A stretch of 64,000 nt of DNA. Origin: Streptomyces phaeoluteigriseus (GTDB taxonomy: Bacteria > Actinomycetota > Actinomycetes > Streptomycetales > Streptomycetaceae). This document shows, piece by piece, positions 1 to 8,269 of the stretch; position 1 is the stretch's first letter, and the number at the start of each line of letters is the position of its first letter. The notes below the pieces were generated by a model that worked only from the letters and a program-made list of their open reading frames with translations, ran no database searches and was not told where the DNA came from. Location: the NCBI RefSeq assembly GCF_001896135.2, contig NZ_MPOH02000015.1, positions 203,305 through 267,304 of the forward strand. The letters run 5' to 3'. Both the position numbers and the translations under genes were made by a program.

Positions 1-88
1 ATCCACCACGGTCACGGCGCCGGCCCAACAGCGGCCGGACCGATCACCGAGACCGTCCCGCCCCGCCCCTCCGCGACGGCGACCCCGC

Positions 89-1420
89 CTACACCAACCC
101 CCGCCCACCTCCCACACGCACCGCAGAGGCCACCGCGTCCGCCAGTGGGCCCACCTCGTCCTGCGCGAGCGTCGAGACGGTGATCCGGATACCGGGCGGA
201 GCCCCCAGCCGGAATCGGGCACCGGGGGCGACCGCCCACCCCGCGTGCAGCAGCCGGGCCACCGCCCCGGTCTCGTCGGGTACCGGGATCCACACGTTCA
301 TCCCGCTGCGGCCACGCGCCTCGACCCCCCGCTCGGCCAGCGCGGCGATCAGCGCGTCCCGGCGGGTCCGGTACGCCCCTGCGACCGCCGCGGTGTCCAC
401 CGCGCCGTCGGCCCACAGCCGCGCCACGGCCCGCTGGGTGATCCGGCTGACCCAGCCGGGCCCGAGGCGCTGCCGTCCGCGGACGCGGTCGAGGGTGACC
501 TCGTCACCGGTGAGGACGGCGAGCCGCAGGTCGGGGCCGTAGGCCTTGGCGACCGAGCGGACGAAGGCCCAGTGCCTGGTGACTCCCGCGAGGGGGTGCA
601 GGGGCAGGTCCACGATCCGGTGACCGTGGTCGTCCTCGATGAGCAGCGTGCCCGGATGCCGGCGCAGCACGGCCCTCAGGGCACGCGCGCGTGCGGCGCC
701 CACTGCGGCGCCCGTCGGGTTCTGCGCGCGGTCGGTCACGATCAGAGCGCGGGCACCGCCCTCCAGGGCACGGTCCACGTCCTTTGGCAAGGGCCCGTCG
801 TCGTCGACGCCGACCGGGACCGTGCGCAGCCCGAGCGCCGGGACGAGGTCGAGGAGCGAGCCCCAGCCGGGATCCTCCAGGGCCACCGTGTCGCCGGGCT
901 TGAGGTGCGCGGCGAGCACCCGCTCGATGGCGTCCAGCGCACCGGAGGTGACGGCCACCGGCCCGGCCGGAACCCCGTCGGCGTCCAGCTCGGCGCGGGC
1001 CGTCCGCGCCAGTTCGGGCTCGACCGGCTCGTGTCCGTACAGGACCGGGTCCCGGTCGCCCTGCGCGGCGGCCCAGGCGAAGGCCGGCCCGAGCGGCGGC
1101 AGCAGCGCGGTGTCCGGGTTGCCCGCCGAGGCGTCCCGCACACCCGCCGGGACCTCCACCCGGATGAACTCGCGCCCGGTCGTGGCCGGCCTGGACCGCA
1201 CTCTGCTGCCCCGCCGGCCGTCGGTCTCGATCACCCCACGCTCGCGCAGGGTGCGGTAGGCGGCCGCGACGGTGTTCGGGTTCACCCCCAGCCGCTCGGC
1301 CAACTCCCGCATCGGGGGCAGCGGTTGGCCGGGCGCCAGCTCACCGGCGCCCACCGCCTGCTCGACGCTCGCGGAAATGTCGGCTGCGCGCCGACCCGTG
1401 ATCCGATACTCTCCTAGCAC
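89..1420 (-). CDS. MocR-type (GntR-HTH/aminotransferase) transcriptional regulator
   Basis: A 443-residue GntR-type winged helix fused to a fold-type I aminotransferase domain, the MocR/PdxR architecture of PLP-sensing regulators. The HTH lies at about residues 10-75 (PPMRELAERLGVNPNTVAAA) and the aminotransferase-like domain at about 95-435. NPTG (234-237) and a Schiff-base lysine in SVAKAYGPDLR (K292) are present, so PLP binding is expected. It is divergent from a pyridoxamine-phosphate-oxidase-like gene, the usual arrangement when a MocR protein controls a vitamin B6 or flavin split-barrel gene. The GTG start has no ribosome binding site but sits 7 bases after a CATAAT -10-like box, so the mRNA may be leaderless. 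The family is clear; the effector and targets are inferred. Confidence 0.9.
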   Translation of the reverse strand: MLGEYRITGRRAADISASVEQAVGAGELAPGQPLPPMRELAERLGVNPNTVAAAYRTLRERGVIETDGRRGSRVRSRPATTGREFIRVEVPAGVRDASAGNPDTALLPPLGPAFAWAAAQGDRDPVLYGHEPVEPELARTARAELDADGVPAGPVAVTSGALDAIERVLAAHLKPGDTVALEDPGWGSLLDLVPALGLRTVPVGVDDDGPLPKDVDRALEGGARALIVTDRAQNPTGAAVGAARARALRAVLRRHPGTLLIEDDHGHRIVDLPLHPLAGVTRHWAFVRSVAKAYGPDLRLAVLTGDEVTLDRVRGRQRLGPGWVSRITQRAVARLWADGAVDTAAVAGAYRTRRDALIAALAERGVEARGRSGMNVWIPVPDETGAVARLLHAGWAVAPGARFRLGAPPGIRITVSTLAQDEVGPLADAVASAVRVGGGRGLV

Positions 1421-1443
1421 AAAGACAATTATGCACTAGTGCA
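1421..1443. promoter_or_regulatory. Divergent promoter with 12-bp palindromic operator
   Basis: The short gap between the MocR gene and the split-barrel gene holds the perfect palindrome TGCACTAGTGCA (1432-1443). On the minus strand CATAAT (1433-1428) is placed as a -10 box directly before the GTG at 1420. The palindrome overlaps its upstream edge, which would suit autorepression. The half-site GCAC recurs at 1417-1420. Assignment to the MocR protein is inference from adjacency. Confidence 0.5.
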
Positions 1444-1455
1444 ATGGAGAACGCC

Positions 1456-2154
1456 ATGCAGGGGACCACGCAGTCGCAGGGGACCGCACAGCCGACGACG
1501 CCCGCCGCCTACACCCCGACCGACCGCACGGTCCCCACCCGGTCCGCGCAGAAGGCGTCCTACGACAAGGACCTGGTGCACGCGATACTGGACGAGGGTT
1601 ACGTCTGCCACCTGGGCTTCGTCCGCGACGGCGCGCCGGTCGTGCTGCCGACGCTCTACGGCCGGGTCGGCGAGACGCTCTACGTCCACGGTTCGACGGG
1701 CTCGCGCCCGCTGCGGATGACCGGGCAGGCCGACCCGGGGCTGCCGGTGTGCCTGACGGTGACGCATGTCGACGGACTGGTCCTGGCCCGCTCGGCCTTC
1801 CACCACTCGATCAACTACCGCTCCGTCGTGGTGCACGGCCTCGCCCACGACGTCACCGACCCGCAGGAGAAGCTCGCGGCGCTGGACGCCCTGGTCGACC
1901 ACGTCGTCCCCGGCCGTGCCGCCGACTCCCGGCCCGCCAACCGGAAGGAGCTGGCCGCCACCGCGGTCATCCGCATCGACCTGGACGAGGTCTCGGCGAA
2001 GACCCGCACCGGCGGGGTGAACGAGGAGCCCGAGGACCTCACCCTCCCCCACTGGGCCGGCGTCGTCCCCCTCCACAAGGGCTACGGCACACCGGTCCCC
2101 GAGGCCGACCTCCTCCCCGGCACCGGCCTCCCCGCCTACCTCGGGATGCTGTGA
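1456..2154 (+). CDS. Pyridoxamine 5'-phosphate oxidase-like FMN-binding split-barrel protein
   Basis: A protein of about 232 residues of the PPOX-like split-barrel superfamily; its segment ILDEGYVCHLGFVRDGAPVV is the usual N-terminal strand pair of the family. Residues HHSINYRSVVVHG form the typical middle strand. Such proteins bind FMN or F420, or act in B6 salvage; the substrate is not evident here. An upstream ATG exists at 1444, directly against the operator, but the ATG at 1456 has GGAG six bases upstream and is preferred. It overlaps the next gene by one base (TGATG), so the two are likely co-transcribed and probably controlled by the divergent MocR regulator. Confidence 0.85.
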   Translation: MQGTTQSQGTAQPTTPAAYTPTDRTVPTRSAQKASYDKDLVHAILDEGYVCHLGFVRDGAPVVLPTLYGRVGETLYVHGSTGSRPLRMTGQADPGLPVCLTVTHVDGLVLARSAFHHSINYRSVVVHGLAHDVTDPQEKLAALDALVDHVVPGRAADSRPANRKELAATAVIRIDLDEVSAKTRTGGVNEEPEDLTLPHWAGVVPLHKGYGTPVPEADLLPGTGLPAYLGML

Positions 2155-2789
2155 TGCTGATCCACCCCTGGGACGCGCCCCACGACGACGCCGAGTGGCA
2201 GCACTGGCTGGCCGGCCGCGACTTCGGGCAGCTCGCCGTCAACGGCCTGCCCGGTGACCCTCCGTGGGTGCAGCCCCTGCACTTCGCCTACGACGCCGGA
2301 CGCGGCGAGGCCGTCACCCACCTGGCCCGGCCGAACCCCCTGTGGGCGGCGCTGGAGGCCCACCCGGAGGTCGTGCTGAGCGTGGTCGACGACTACGTGT
2401 ACGTTCCCGGCCCCTGGCAGGCGCCGCCACGGACCCCGCCCGAGCACGGCACCCCGACGAGCTTCTACGCGGCCGTCCAACTGCGCTGCACGGCCCACCT
2501 GGTCGACGACCCGGAGGCCAAGGCCGACTTGCTGAACCGGCAGATGGCCCACTTCCAGCCGGAGGGCGGCTCCGCCCGGGTCGCGGCGGGCGAGGTGCCG
2601 TACGGCCGTCTGCTCTCCGGTATCCGGGGGATCCGGCTCGAAGTGACGGGCGTACGGGCCAAGTTCAAGTACGCGAGCCACCGGCCCGCCGAGACCCGGG
2701 AGCGCATCGCGGCGGGCCTCGCGGCACGCGGCGGTCCTGGGGACGCCGCGGCCCGCGAGCACCTCCTGCGACGCGGGACCGGGACCTGA
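2154..2789 (+). CDS. FMN-binding negative transcriptional regulator (PaiB-like)
   Basis: A 211-residue protein starting in the overlap TGATG with the preceding gene. It resembles the PaiB/FMN-binding family: VQPLHFAYD near residue 40, ARPNPLWAAL near 60, YVPGPWQ near 85, HGTPTSFYAAVQLRC near 105, and the C-terminal GIRGIRLEVTGVRAKFKYAS that is diagnostic of PaiB-type split barrels. PaiB in Bacillus was described as a repressor of sporulation and degradative genes, but most homologues have no proven function and may simply be flavin-binding enzymes. Two tandem split-barrel genes under one MocR suggest one regulon. Confidence 0.75.
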   Translation: MLIHPWDAPHDDAEWQHWLAGRDFGQLAVNGLPGDPPWVQPLHFAYDAGRGEAVTHLARPNPLWAALEAHPEVVLSVVDDYVYVPGPWQAPPRTPPEHGTPTSFYAAVQLRCTAHLVDDPEAKADLLNRQMAHFQPEGGSARVAAGEVPYGRLLSGIRGIRLEVTGVRAKFKYASHRPAETRERIAAGLAARGGPGDAAAREHLLRRGTGT

Positions 2790-2831
2790 CCGCACGGCGG
2801 CGACGCGCTCTGCGCAGCCGCCGGGCCCGGC

Positions 2832-2903
2832 TCGGTCGGGGGTGGTTCGGTCGGGGGTGGTTCGGTCGGAGGGCTCCGTCGGTCGGAGGGCTCGGGTCGG
2901 GGG
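2832..2903. repeat. Short G-rich tandem repeat
   Basis: Two exact copies of a 15-bp unit TCGGTCGGGGGTGGT (2832-2846, 2847-2861) are followed by degenerate copies up to about 2903. It lies between the convergent PaiB-like and EamA genes. The clustered G runs could form a quadruplex on the plus strand. There is no coding evidence. Confidence 0.7.
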
Positions 2904-2923
2904 GCTAGGTCCGGGAAGCCGCT

Positions 2924-3928
2924 TCAGGCCGCCGTCCCGCGGGCGGACAGCTCCCTTTCGGGGCTGCCGGCGGCCACCGGCTCCCCCGAGCCCTTGGCGG
3001 GGGTGGACGACTGGGCGATGAACGCGCCCAGCAGGACGATCGCGCCCCCGACGATCTGCGGCGCCGAGAGGTGCTCGCCGAGCAGGACCCAGGCCAGGAC
3101 GGTCGCGATGACCGCCTCCAGACAGGCCACGACACCCGCGACCTGCGGGGACAGCCGGCGCACCGAGACCACGCCGGTGACGTACGCGACGACCGTCGCG
3201 ATCAGCACGATCCAGCCGAGCAGCAGCCAGGCCGGGACGTCGTTGCCGTCCATCGCGGCCGAGCGCGCGAGCACCGACCAGTCCATGCCCCAGGGGCGGG
3301 CGACGGCCGTGAGGACGACCGCGCCGACGAGGAGGCCGTAGGCGATCACGCCGAGCGGGTCGGGGGCGTCGTCGCCGGAGTCGCTGCCCTGGTCGGACAG
3401 GACGAAGTAGCCGACCTGGCAACAGGCGGCCGCCAGCGCGAGGGCCAGGCCGAGGGCGTCGAAGCCGAGCCCCGACCACACCTCGACGACACAGGCGAGC
3501 CCGCCCACCGCGAGGACCACTCCGAGCGCGGCGGCCCGTGTCACCGGCCGCCGCTGCACGAACCGCACCCAGCCGAGCACGAGCGCGGGCGCCAGGTACT
3601 CGACGAGCAGGGCGACCCCGACCGGGATGCGGGAGATGGAGGCGAAGTAGAACGCCTGGACGCCGGCCACGCCGAGCAGTCCGAACCCGGCGAGCAGCGC
3701 GAGGCGGCGGCGCACCAGCGCGCGGTGGCGCACCGCCAGGGGCAGCATCACCAGGGCCGCGCCGGTCACCCGCAGCCACACCACGTGCAGCGGGTCCAGT
3801 CCCGCCTCGATCAGCGGTTTCGCCGCCACTCCGGACCCGCCGAAGGCGATGGCCGATCCGATCGCCAGAGAGAGCCCGATGCCCTTTCCGCGACTGACCT
3901 GACTGCTCACAGACGTATGCACCGGCAC
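2924..3928 (-). CDS. EamA-family (drug/metabolite) membrane transporter
   Basis: A 334-residue integral membrane protein with about ten hydrophobic segments arranged as two EamA repeats (about residues 20-150 and 170-310). It carries the typical SAIAFGGSGVAAKPLIEAG first helix and the late VACLEAVIATVLAWVLLGE segment. EamA/DMT proteins export amino acids or metabolites, or take up small metabolites; the substrate cannot be read from sequence. The call uses a GTG start at 3928 with a weak ribosome binding site; a GTG six bases downstream is possible. It is transcribed towards the PaiB-like gene and is monocistronic by spacing. Confidence 0.85.
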   Translation of the reverse strand: MPVHTSVSSQVSRGKGIGLSLAIGSAIAFGGSGVAAKPLIEAGLDPLHVVWLRVTGAALVMLPLAVRHRALVRRRLALLAGFGLLGVAGVQAFYFASISRIPVGVALLVEYLAPALVLGWVRFVQRRPVTRAAALGVVLAVGGLACVVEVWSGLGFDALGLALALAAACCQVGYFVLSDQGSDSGDDAPDPLGVIAYGLLVGAVVLTAVARPWGMDWSVLARSAAMDGNDVPAWLLLGWIVLIATVVAYVTGVVSVRRLSPQVAGVVACLEAVIATVLAWVLLGEHLSAPQIVGGAIVLLGAFIAQSSTPAKGSGEPVAAGSPERELSARGTAA

Positions 3929-4006
3929 ATGATGACAGGCGACGACATGACCGTCATCCCTGTTGACACCTGTCTCAGCGGCTGGACGGGAGGGTCACCG
4001 GCCCGG

Positions 4007-4608
4007 TCAGGGCGCGTCGTCCTCCTCCGCGAACCCGGCGTACCCGTCGTACCCGCCGACGGCGACCTCGATCCGGGCGCACACGTCCAGGGGGTCGACG
4101 CCGGCCCGGGCCAGCACCTCGACGGCCCGGGCCCGCGGGTCGGCCAGGATCGCGGCGAGCAGATCGACTCCGCGGGCGATGTCGCCGCAGGAGGGCCGAC
4201 CTGCGTCCGGGACCTGCGGTCCGGGGCGCCCGGCGGCCCGTAGGCGCGCGTGCCGCAGCGCGGCGGAGGCGAGGGGCGAGAAGCCCTCGACGGTCGTGAC
4301 GACGGGCAGGGCGCCGGAGTCCTCCACGCCGCCCTGCCAGCGCAGGCCGTAGCCGATGCTGCGCTGGACGAGATAGCCGAAGAGGCGGGCGAGCTGCGGG
4401 CCGCCGTCGAAGGCGCGCGCACCTCAGGGTCGTTCTCCAGGAGGGAGTGCAGCAGGTGCGCGGTGTCGATCTGCCGGTCGCCGTCCCGCACGGCCCGCCG
4501 GCGCGCGCCCTCGACCGCCGCCACCAGCTCGGCACTGAGCCCGGCGTCGTCGTCCATGGCCCCGGACGCGTGGTCGCGAACCGGCTGCCGGGGGATACGG
4601 GGTTGCAC
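4007..4608 (-). pseudogene. Clp N-terminal (ClpA/ClpC N) domain protein, frameshifted
   Basis: The first half reads DRQIDTAHLLHSLLENDPEV in one frame. The second half continues in another frame as LARLFGYLVQRSIGYGLRWQ and then GVEDSGALPVVTTVEGFSPL to a TGA at 4007. Joined, they make the small Streptomyces protein with a Clp repeat domain (two HxLL-type repeats) and no AAA+ ATPase. The break is near 4415-4424 in GTGCGCGCG; adding one base restores the frame. The start is uncertain: GTG 4608 fits homologues from memory, ATG 4557 is an alternative. The function is unknown. Break style matches the other single-base losses in the window, so the gene may be intact in the organism. Confidence 0.65.
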
Positions 4609-4804
4609 ATCTCCCACCCCATCAGTCCCGGCCGACGGGGTCATCCCCGGCGGGAACCATCTTCACATCCCACACAGAGCGGACGACCGCAGCCGGAATC
4701 TCCTCCTTACGGATGAGATCAGGCCGTTCTCGCCTCAAGGGCGCGCGCCACCTGGCCTCGCGCCCCGGGGCAACCGCGGGCGCCCGCCGTCACGCCCCAC
4801 GGTC

Positions 4805-5018
4805 ATGGAGAGCGGGTGCCGGCTGGTGGCTCTGGCCGGGGCCGACGGCAGGCGGTACGTGTACCGGGGTGTACGCCCCGGGGGACGCGCTGGCCGCCGA
4901 TCTGTTCTGGGAGGTGTGGCACTGTCACGACGAGGGGCCGTTCCCCCGCGCGTGGGACCTGTTCGACGCGGCGGAGATCCGGCGGGCGAGCCGGTCCGGC
5001 AGTCGGCAGCATTCCTGA
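4805..5018 (+). pseudogene. Small hypothetical protein, probable single-base frameshift
   Basis: The reading frame from ATG 4805 gives MESGCRLVALAGADGRRYVY and loses sense after YRG. The +1-shifted frame continues VYAPGDALAADLFWEVWHCH and runs to the TGA at 5016-5018. Adding one base near 4868-4872 gives a coherent protein of about 70 residues rich in aromatic residues, ending RASRSGSRQHS. I do not recognise a family. An alternative is that only one of the two partial frames is real. The stop codon overlaps the palindrome at 5015-5029. Confidence 0.4.
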
Positions 5019-5029
5019 CGGTCCGTCAG
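5015..5029. promoter_or_regulatory. Palindromic operator CTGACGG-T-CCGTCAG
   Basis: An inverted repeat with perfect 7-bp arms around one base, 78 bp before the SRPBCC start codon. The same arms (CTGACG/CGTCAG) occur at 52773-52787 before the DUF35/thiolase pair, so one TetR-type regulator could act on both. No such regulator is encoded in the window. Binding is inference. Confidence 0.5.
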
Positions 5030-5106
5030 TCTTGTGTGTTCGCGCCGCTGCGGCTACGTTCGCGCGGCACGGCAGCCCGAGTCGCCGGACACGAAGAGGT
5101 GGTCGC

Positions 5107-5544
5107 ATGGCCGAAGTCAGCGCGGAGGCACGCATCCAGGCACCGGCCGGGCAGGTCTGGGCGCAGCTCACGGACTGGTCCGCGTACGGGGAGTGGAACG
5201 CGACCCACACCGACTTCCCGCAGGGTGGCCCGAAGACGCTGGAGGTGGGCGCGACCTTCCGGGAGAACATGAAGCTGATGGGCTTCCCGGCCGAGGTCGA
5301 GTGGACCGTGGAGGAACTGGAACCGGCCCGGGTACTGGCCATCCGGGGCAGGGGTCCGATGGCGGTGACCCTCCTGACCCGCTACACGCTGACGCCCGAC
5401 GGCGACGCCACCGGTGTACGGATCGACGGCGAGTTCACGGGCGCCGCCGTGTCGCTCATGGCGGGCAGGCTCAAGGACTCGGCTACGGCCGCACTCGACG
5501 AGTCACTGCGCAAGCTGGCCGGCCTGACCTCGACGACGGCCTGA
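5107..5544 (+). CDS. SRPBCC (START/Bet v1-like) family protein
   Basis: A 145-residue single-domain protein of the polyketide cyclase/dehydrase-like SRPBCC superfamily. It has the N-terminal strand EVSAEARIQAPAGQVWAQLT and the typical W-x-x-Y-x-x-W in DWSAYGEWN, a central hydrophobic barrel, and a long C-terminal helix (LKDSATAALDESLRKLAGL). These small proteins bind hydrophobic ligands, and a few are cyclases or aromatases; no catalytic residues point to a reaction. The ATG at 5107 follows GAGGTGG. The CTGACGG palindrome upstream suggests TetR-type control shared with a lipid-related unit at 52.8 kb. Confidence 0.85.
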   Translation: MAEVSAEARIQAPAGQVWAQLTDWSAYGEWNATHTDFPQGGPKTLEVGATFRENMKLMGFPAEVEWTVEELEPARVLAIRGRGPMAVTLLTRYTLTPDGDATGVRIDGEFTGAAVSLMAGRLKDSATAALDESLRKLAGLTSTTA

Positions 5545-5581
5545 GCGGGGCCGCCCGCTCCGCGTGCGACAGCACGGCGGA

Positions 5582-5610
5582 AGGCGCCCCGCCGGATCGG
5601 CGGGGCGCCT
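5582..5610. terminator. Bidirectional terminator hairpin
   Basis: A perfect 13-bp stem (AGGCGCCCCGCCG with its complement) around a 3-nt loop lies between the convergent SRPBCC and PadR genes. There is no T run, as is common for Streptomyces terminators. Confidence 0.75.
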
Positions 5611-5664
5611 CCGCTGCGTGCCGGCCGACCGTGACTTCCTCGCGCCCGCCGTGCCGTACGGCGG

Positions 5665-6318
5665 TCAGTCCTCGTCGGCGAGGATCAGGTACAGCTTCTT
5701 GCGGGCGTCGTTGACGACCGTGAGCGCCTTCTCGCGCTGCTCCTTGCTGCCGGTCTTCCAGACCTGCCCGAAGGCCTCCATCAGACCGAAGCCGGCCTGC
5801 CGGACCTCCCCGAGGGCCTCCCAGTCGACCCCGCGGGAGGCTTCCTGCCAGGGAGCCTCGGGGCCCTCCTCGGCCGCCGTACGGCCCGCGTCCGTGAGCG
5901 AGAACAGCTTCTTGCCGCCCTCCGACGCACTGCTGATCAGGCCCTCGTCCTCCAGCAACTGGAGGGTGGGGTACACCGAGCCGGGGCTCGGCTTCCACGC
6001 GCCGCCGCTGCGCTCGGCGATCTCCTGGATCATCTCGTAGCCGTGCATCGGCCGGTCCTTCAGCAGGGCCAGGATCGAGGCCCGCACGTCACCGCGCCGC
6101 GCCCTCCCCCTGGGTCCGCCCCGTCCTCGACCGCCCCAGGGTCCCGGCCCGAAGCCGGGCCCGAAGCCGCCACCGGGACCACCGGGGCCGAATCCGGGTC
6201 CGCCCGGCCCACCCGGTCCGAAAGGCCCGAAAGCCGCCCGCGTCCCGCCGAAGCCACCCCGGCCGCGCCGGGAGAAGCCGTCCTGTCCATGTCCACGCTC
6301 GTATCCGTGGGTACGCAT
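5665..6318 (-). CDS. PadR-family transcriptional regulator with Gly/Pro-rich N-terminal tail
   Basis: A 217-residue protein. Residues 1 to about 75 are almost only Gly, Pro, Phe and Arg (repeats of FGPGGPGG type), a disordered extension. The PadR winged helix follows at about 78-150 (VRASILALLKDRPMHGYEMI, then PSPGSVYPTLQLLEDEGLI), and a C-terminal dimerisation helix runs to the end. The ATG at 6318 is preferred because GGAG lies 8 bases before it; ATGs at 6324 and 6336 are in frame but badly spaced. PadR proteins usually repress their own or adjacent genes; the palindrome CGATATATCG just upstream is the likely site. Confidence 0.88.
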   Translation of the reverse strand: MRTHGYERGHGQDGFSRRGRGGFGGTRAAFGPFGPGGPGGPGFGPGGPGGGFGPGFGPGPWGGRGRGGPRGRARRGDVRASILALLKDRPMHGYEMIQEIAERSGGAWKPSPGSVYPTLQLLEDEGLISSASEGGKKLFSLTDAGRTAAEEGPEAPWQEASRGVDWEALGEVRQAGFGLMEAFGQVWKTGSKEQREKALTVVNDARKKLYLILADED

Positions 6319-6365
6319 CGCCATCACTCCATTCATTCGGTCGTTGATCGATCGCGATGCTTCAA

Positions 6366-6375
6366 CGATATATCG
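6366..6375. promoter_or_regulatory. Palindrome CGATATATCG upstream of padR gene
   Basis: A perfect 10-bp AT-rich palindrome in a GC-rich genome, 48 bp upstream of the PadR start. It is flanked by AACG on one side and by AACGTT ten bases further on. Its placement suggests the autoregulatory site of the PadR protein; this is inference. Confidence 0.5.
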
Positions 6376-6558
6376 GTAACGTTGGGATGGCAAAGGCACC
6401 TGCTTGTGGCCCGTGCCCGGTTCGGCAGGCTGTCCCGGTGACGTCGACGTCCAGGTCCACCGCGACCGCGTCCGGCTGGTCCTCGCCGTCCGGACGCCCT
6501 TTTGCCGGACCGGCAACATCAATGGCGTGACCGGGCGCCGATGGGCGACGGTGGGCCC

Positions 6559-7248
6559 GTGACCGACAACAACACGCCAGGATCGCCCTCGCCCGAGTCC
6601 GACATCCCCTCCTTGCCTGCCGACGGATACCTCGGAGACCACGCGGTGCGTGCGGAGTGGGACAACCGGTACGCCGACCGACAACAGCTGTGGAGCGGCC
6701 GGCCCAACGGCGCGCTCGTGGCGGAGGTCGCCGGGCTCACACCCGGTCGGGTGCTCGACGTCGGCTGCGGCGAGGGCGCGGACGCCGTCTGGCTCGCGCG
6801 CGCCGGCTGGGACGTGACCGCGCTCGAGGTCTCGGGGGTGGCGTTGGAGCGGGCCGCCGGGCACGCGCGGGACGCCGGCCTGACCGTTCGCTGGGTACAC
6901 GCCGCACTGACGGAGGCGCCGCTCCCGCCGGCCTCCTTCGACCTGGTGTCCGCGCAGTACCCGGCCCTGCTGCGCACCCCCGACGCCGCGGCCGAGCGAG
7001 CGCTGCTCGCCGCCGTCGCGCCCGGCGGCGTGCTGCTGCTCGTCCACCACGCGGGGATGGACACCGAGCAGGCGCACGACAGCGGCTTCGACCCGGCTGA
7101 CTACGTCTGGCCCTCGATGGTCGCCGCTCTGCTCGACGACGACTGGGAGGTGGAGGTGGACGAGCAGCGGCCACGCGTGGCGCCCGACGGCGGGGCCGGC
7201 GCGCACCACACAGACGACCTGGTGCTGCGGGCGCGTCGGCTGCGCTGA
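6559..7248 (+). CDS. Class I SAM-dependent methyltransferase
   Basis: A protein of about 229 residues with a Rossmann-like methyltransferase core: motif I VLDVGCGEGADAVWLARAG, the acidic turn VTALEVS, and a post-I region ending in LVSAQYPALL. The N-terminal WDNRYADRQQLWSGRPNGAL segment is typical of the YcgJ/thiopurine-S-methyltransferase-like group often found beside detoxification genes. The substrate is unknown. The start is uncertain: GTG 6559 is favoured because homology begins soon after it, while ATG 6541 and ATG 6502 are in frame without clear ribosome binding sites. It is divergent from the PadR gene, so PadR control is possible. Confidence 0.85.
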   Translation: MTDNNTPGSPSPESDIPSLPADGYLGDHAVRAEWDNRYADRQQLWSGRPNGALVAEVAGLTPGRVLDVGCGEGADAVWLARAGWDVTALEVSGVALERAAGHARDAGLTVRWVHAALTEAPLPPASFDLVSAQYPALLRTPDAAAERALLAAVAPGGVLLLVHHAGMDTEQAHDSGFDPADYVWPSMVAALLDDDWEVEVDEQRPRVAPDGGAGAHHTDDLVLRARRLR

Positions 7249-7341
7249 GCGCCCCTCCGCTCGCAGCGACCCGGTGGCCTGGCGGGCCCCGGCTTCGAGG
7301 ACAGCTGGTCAGGGGCGGCCGTCACAGGTCACCCCGGCGGA

Positions 7342-8184
7342 TCACACCAGGGCGGGCTTCCGCGGGGCGAAGGGGTACATCTCGTCGCCCTCGGGCTGGA
7401 CCACGCCGTAGGTGCCCTCGGGAACGGCGTTCCAGGCGCCGGGGAGGTCGCCGAGGGGCTCGGACACGATGAGGCGGGTTTCGGCGGAGACCTCCCGCAG
7501 GAACGCCATGTCGGGGTGGAGGGCGCGCAGGGTGTCCACCCGGGTGCTGTAGAACAGCGAGCGCGAGTCCTTCTGGCTGGAGTAGCGGAAAGCCCACAGC
7601 CGCTCTCCCTCGGTCACGGCGAGCGTCATCTGGAGCGGGAACTCCACCCCGTGCTCATGGCCGGTCCGCTCCACAAGGCCCGCCATCCGGGCTACGGCAC
7701 CCGGCGGGTCCTCCTCCAGGCCGAAGGTGAGAGCCAGATAGAACATCATCTCGGAGTCCGTCGAGCCCTCCATGTCGAGGAACAGCTCCGGGTCGACGGC
7801 CAGCGCGAGATCCCGCCGTATCCGCTGGAAATCGGCGATCGCGCCGTTGTGCATCCACATCCAGCGGCCGTGCCGGAACGGATGGCAGTTGGTCTGCTGC
7901 ACCGCCGAGCCGGTCGAGGCGCGGATGTGGGCGAAGAAGAGAGGGGACCTGACATGGCCGGCGATCTCCCGCAGATTGCGGTTGCTCCACGCCGGGCCGA
8001 TGTCACGGACGATCGCCGGGGTCCGCAGGTCCGGCCCGTACCAGCCGACGCCGAAGCCGTCGCCGTTGGTGGTCTCGACACCCATCCGGGAGTGCAGGCT
8101 CTGGTCGATCAGTGAGTGCGTCGGCTTGTAGAGGATCGTCTCCAGCAGGACGGGCGTGCCCGAGTAGGCGAGCCATCGGCACAT
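7342..8184 (-). CDS. Class II glutamine amidotransferase (YafJ-like)
   Basis: A 280-residue N-terminal-nucleophile amidotransferase. Cys2 (MCRWLAYSG) is the catalytic nucleophile once Met is removed. NGDGFGVGWYG and the HIRAST and HNGAI elements build the glutaminase pocket. There is no synthetase domain, so it matches stand-alone YafJ/EgtC-like enzymes, which hydrolyse gamma-glutamyl amides or supply ammonia. EgtC of ergothioneine synthesis belongs to this family, but no other egt gene is nearby, so the physiological substrate is open. The ATG at 8184 is forced by Cys2. Confidence 0.88.
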   Translation of the reverse strand: MCRWLAYSGTPVLLETILYKPTHSLIDQSLHSRMGVETTNGDGFGVGWYGPDLRTPAIVRDIGPAWSNRNLREIAGHVRSPLFFAHIRASTGSAVQQTNCHPFRHGRWMWMHNGAIADFQRIRRDLALAVDPELFLDMEGSTDSEMMFYLALTFGLEEDPPGAVARMAGLVERTGHEHGVEFPLQMTLAVTEGERLWAFRYSSQKDSRSLFYSTRVDTLRALHPDMAFLREVSAETRLIVSEPLGDLPGAWNAVPEGTYGVVQPEGDEMYPFAPRKPALV

Positions 8185-8269
8185 CGTGCGCCGCCTTCCT
8201 GGCCGTGTTGACGCACGCGGGCGGGCTGGGGACGTCCACCCGCGCGCGAAGGATCGCTGGCGCGGATCG

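Noticed and set aside
12..416. Minus-strand open frame at the window start
   Set aside because: It overlaps the C-terminal end of the MocR gene in another frame and consists of Arg/Gly-rich sequence.
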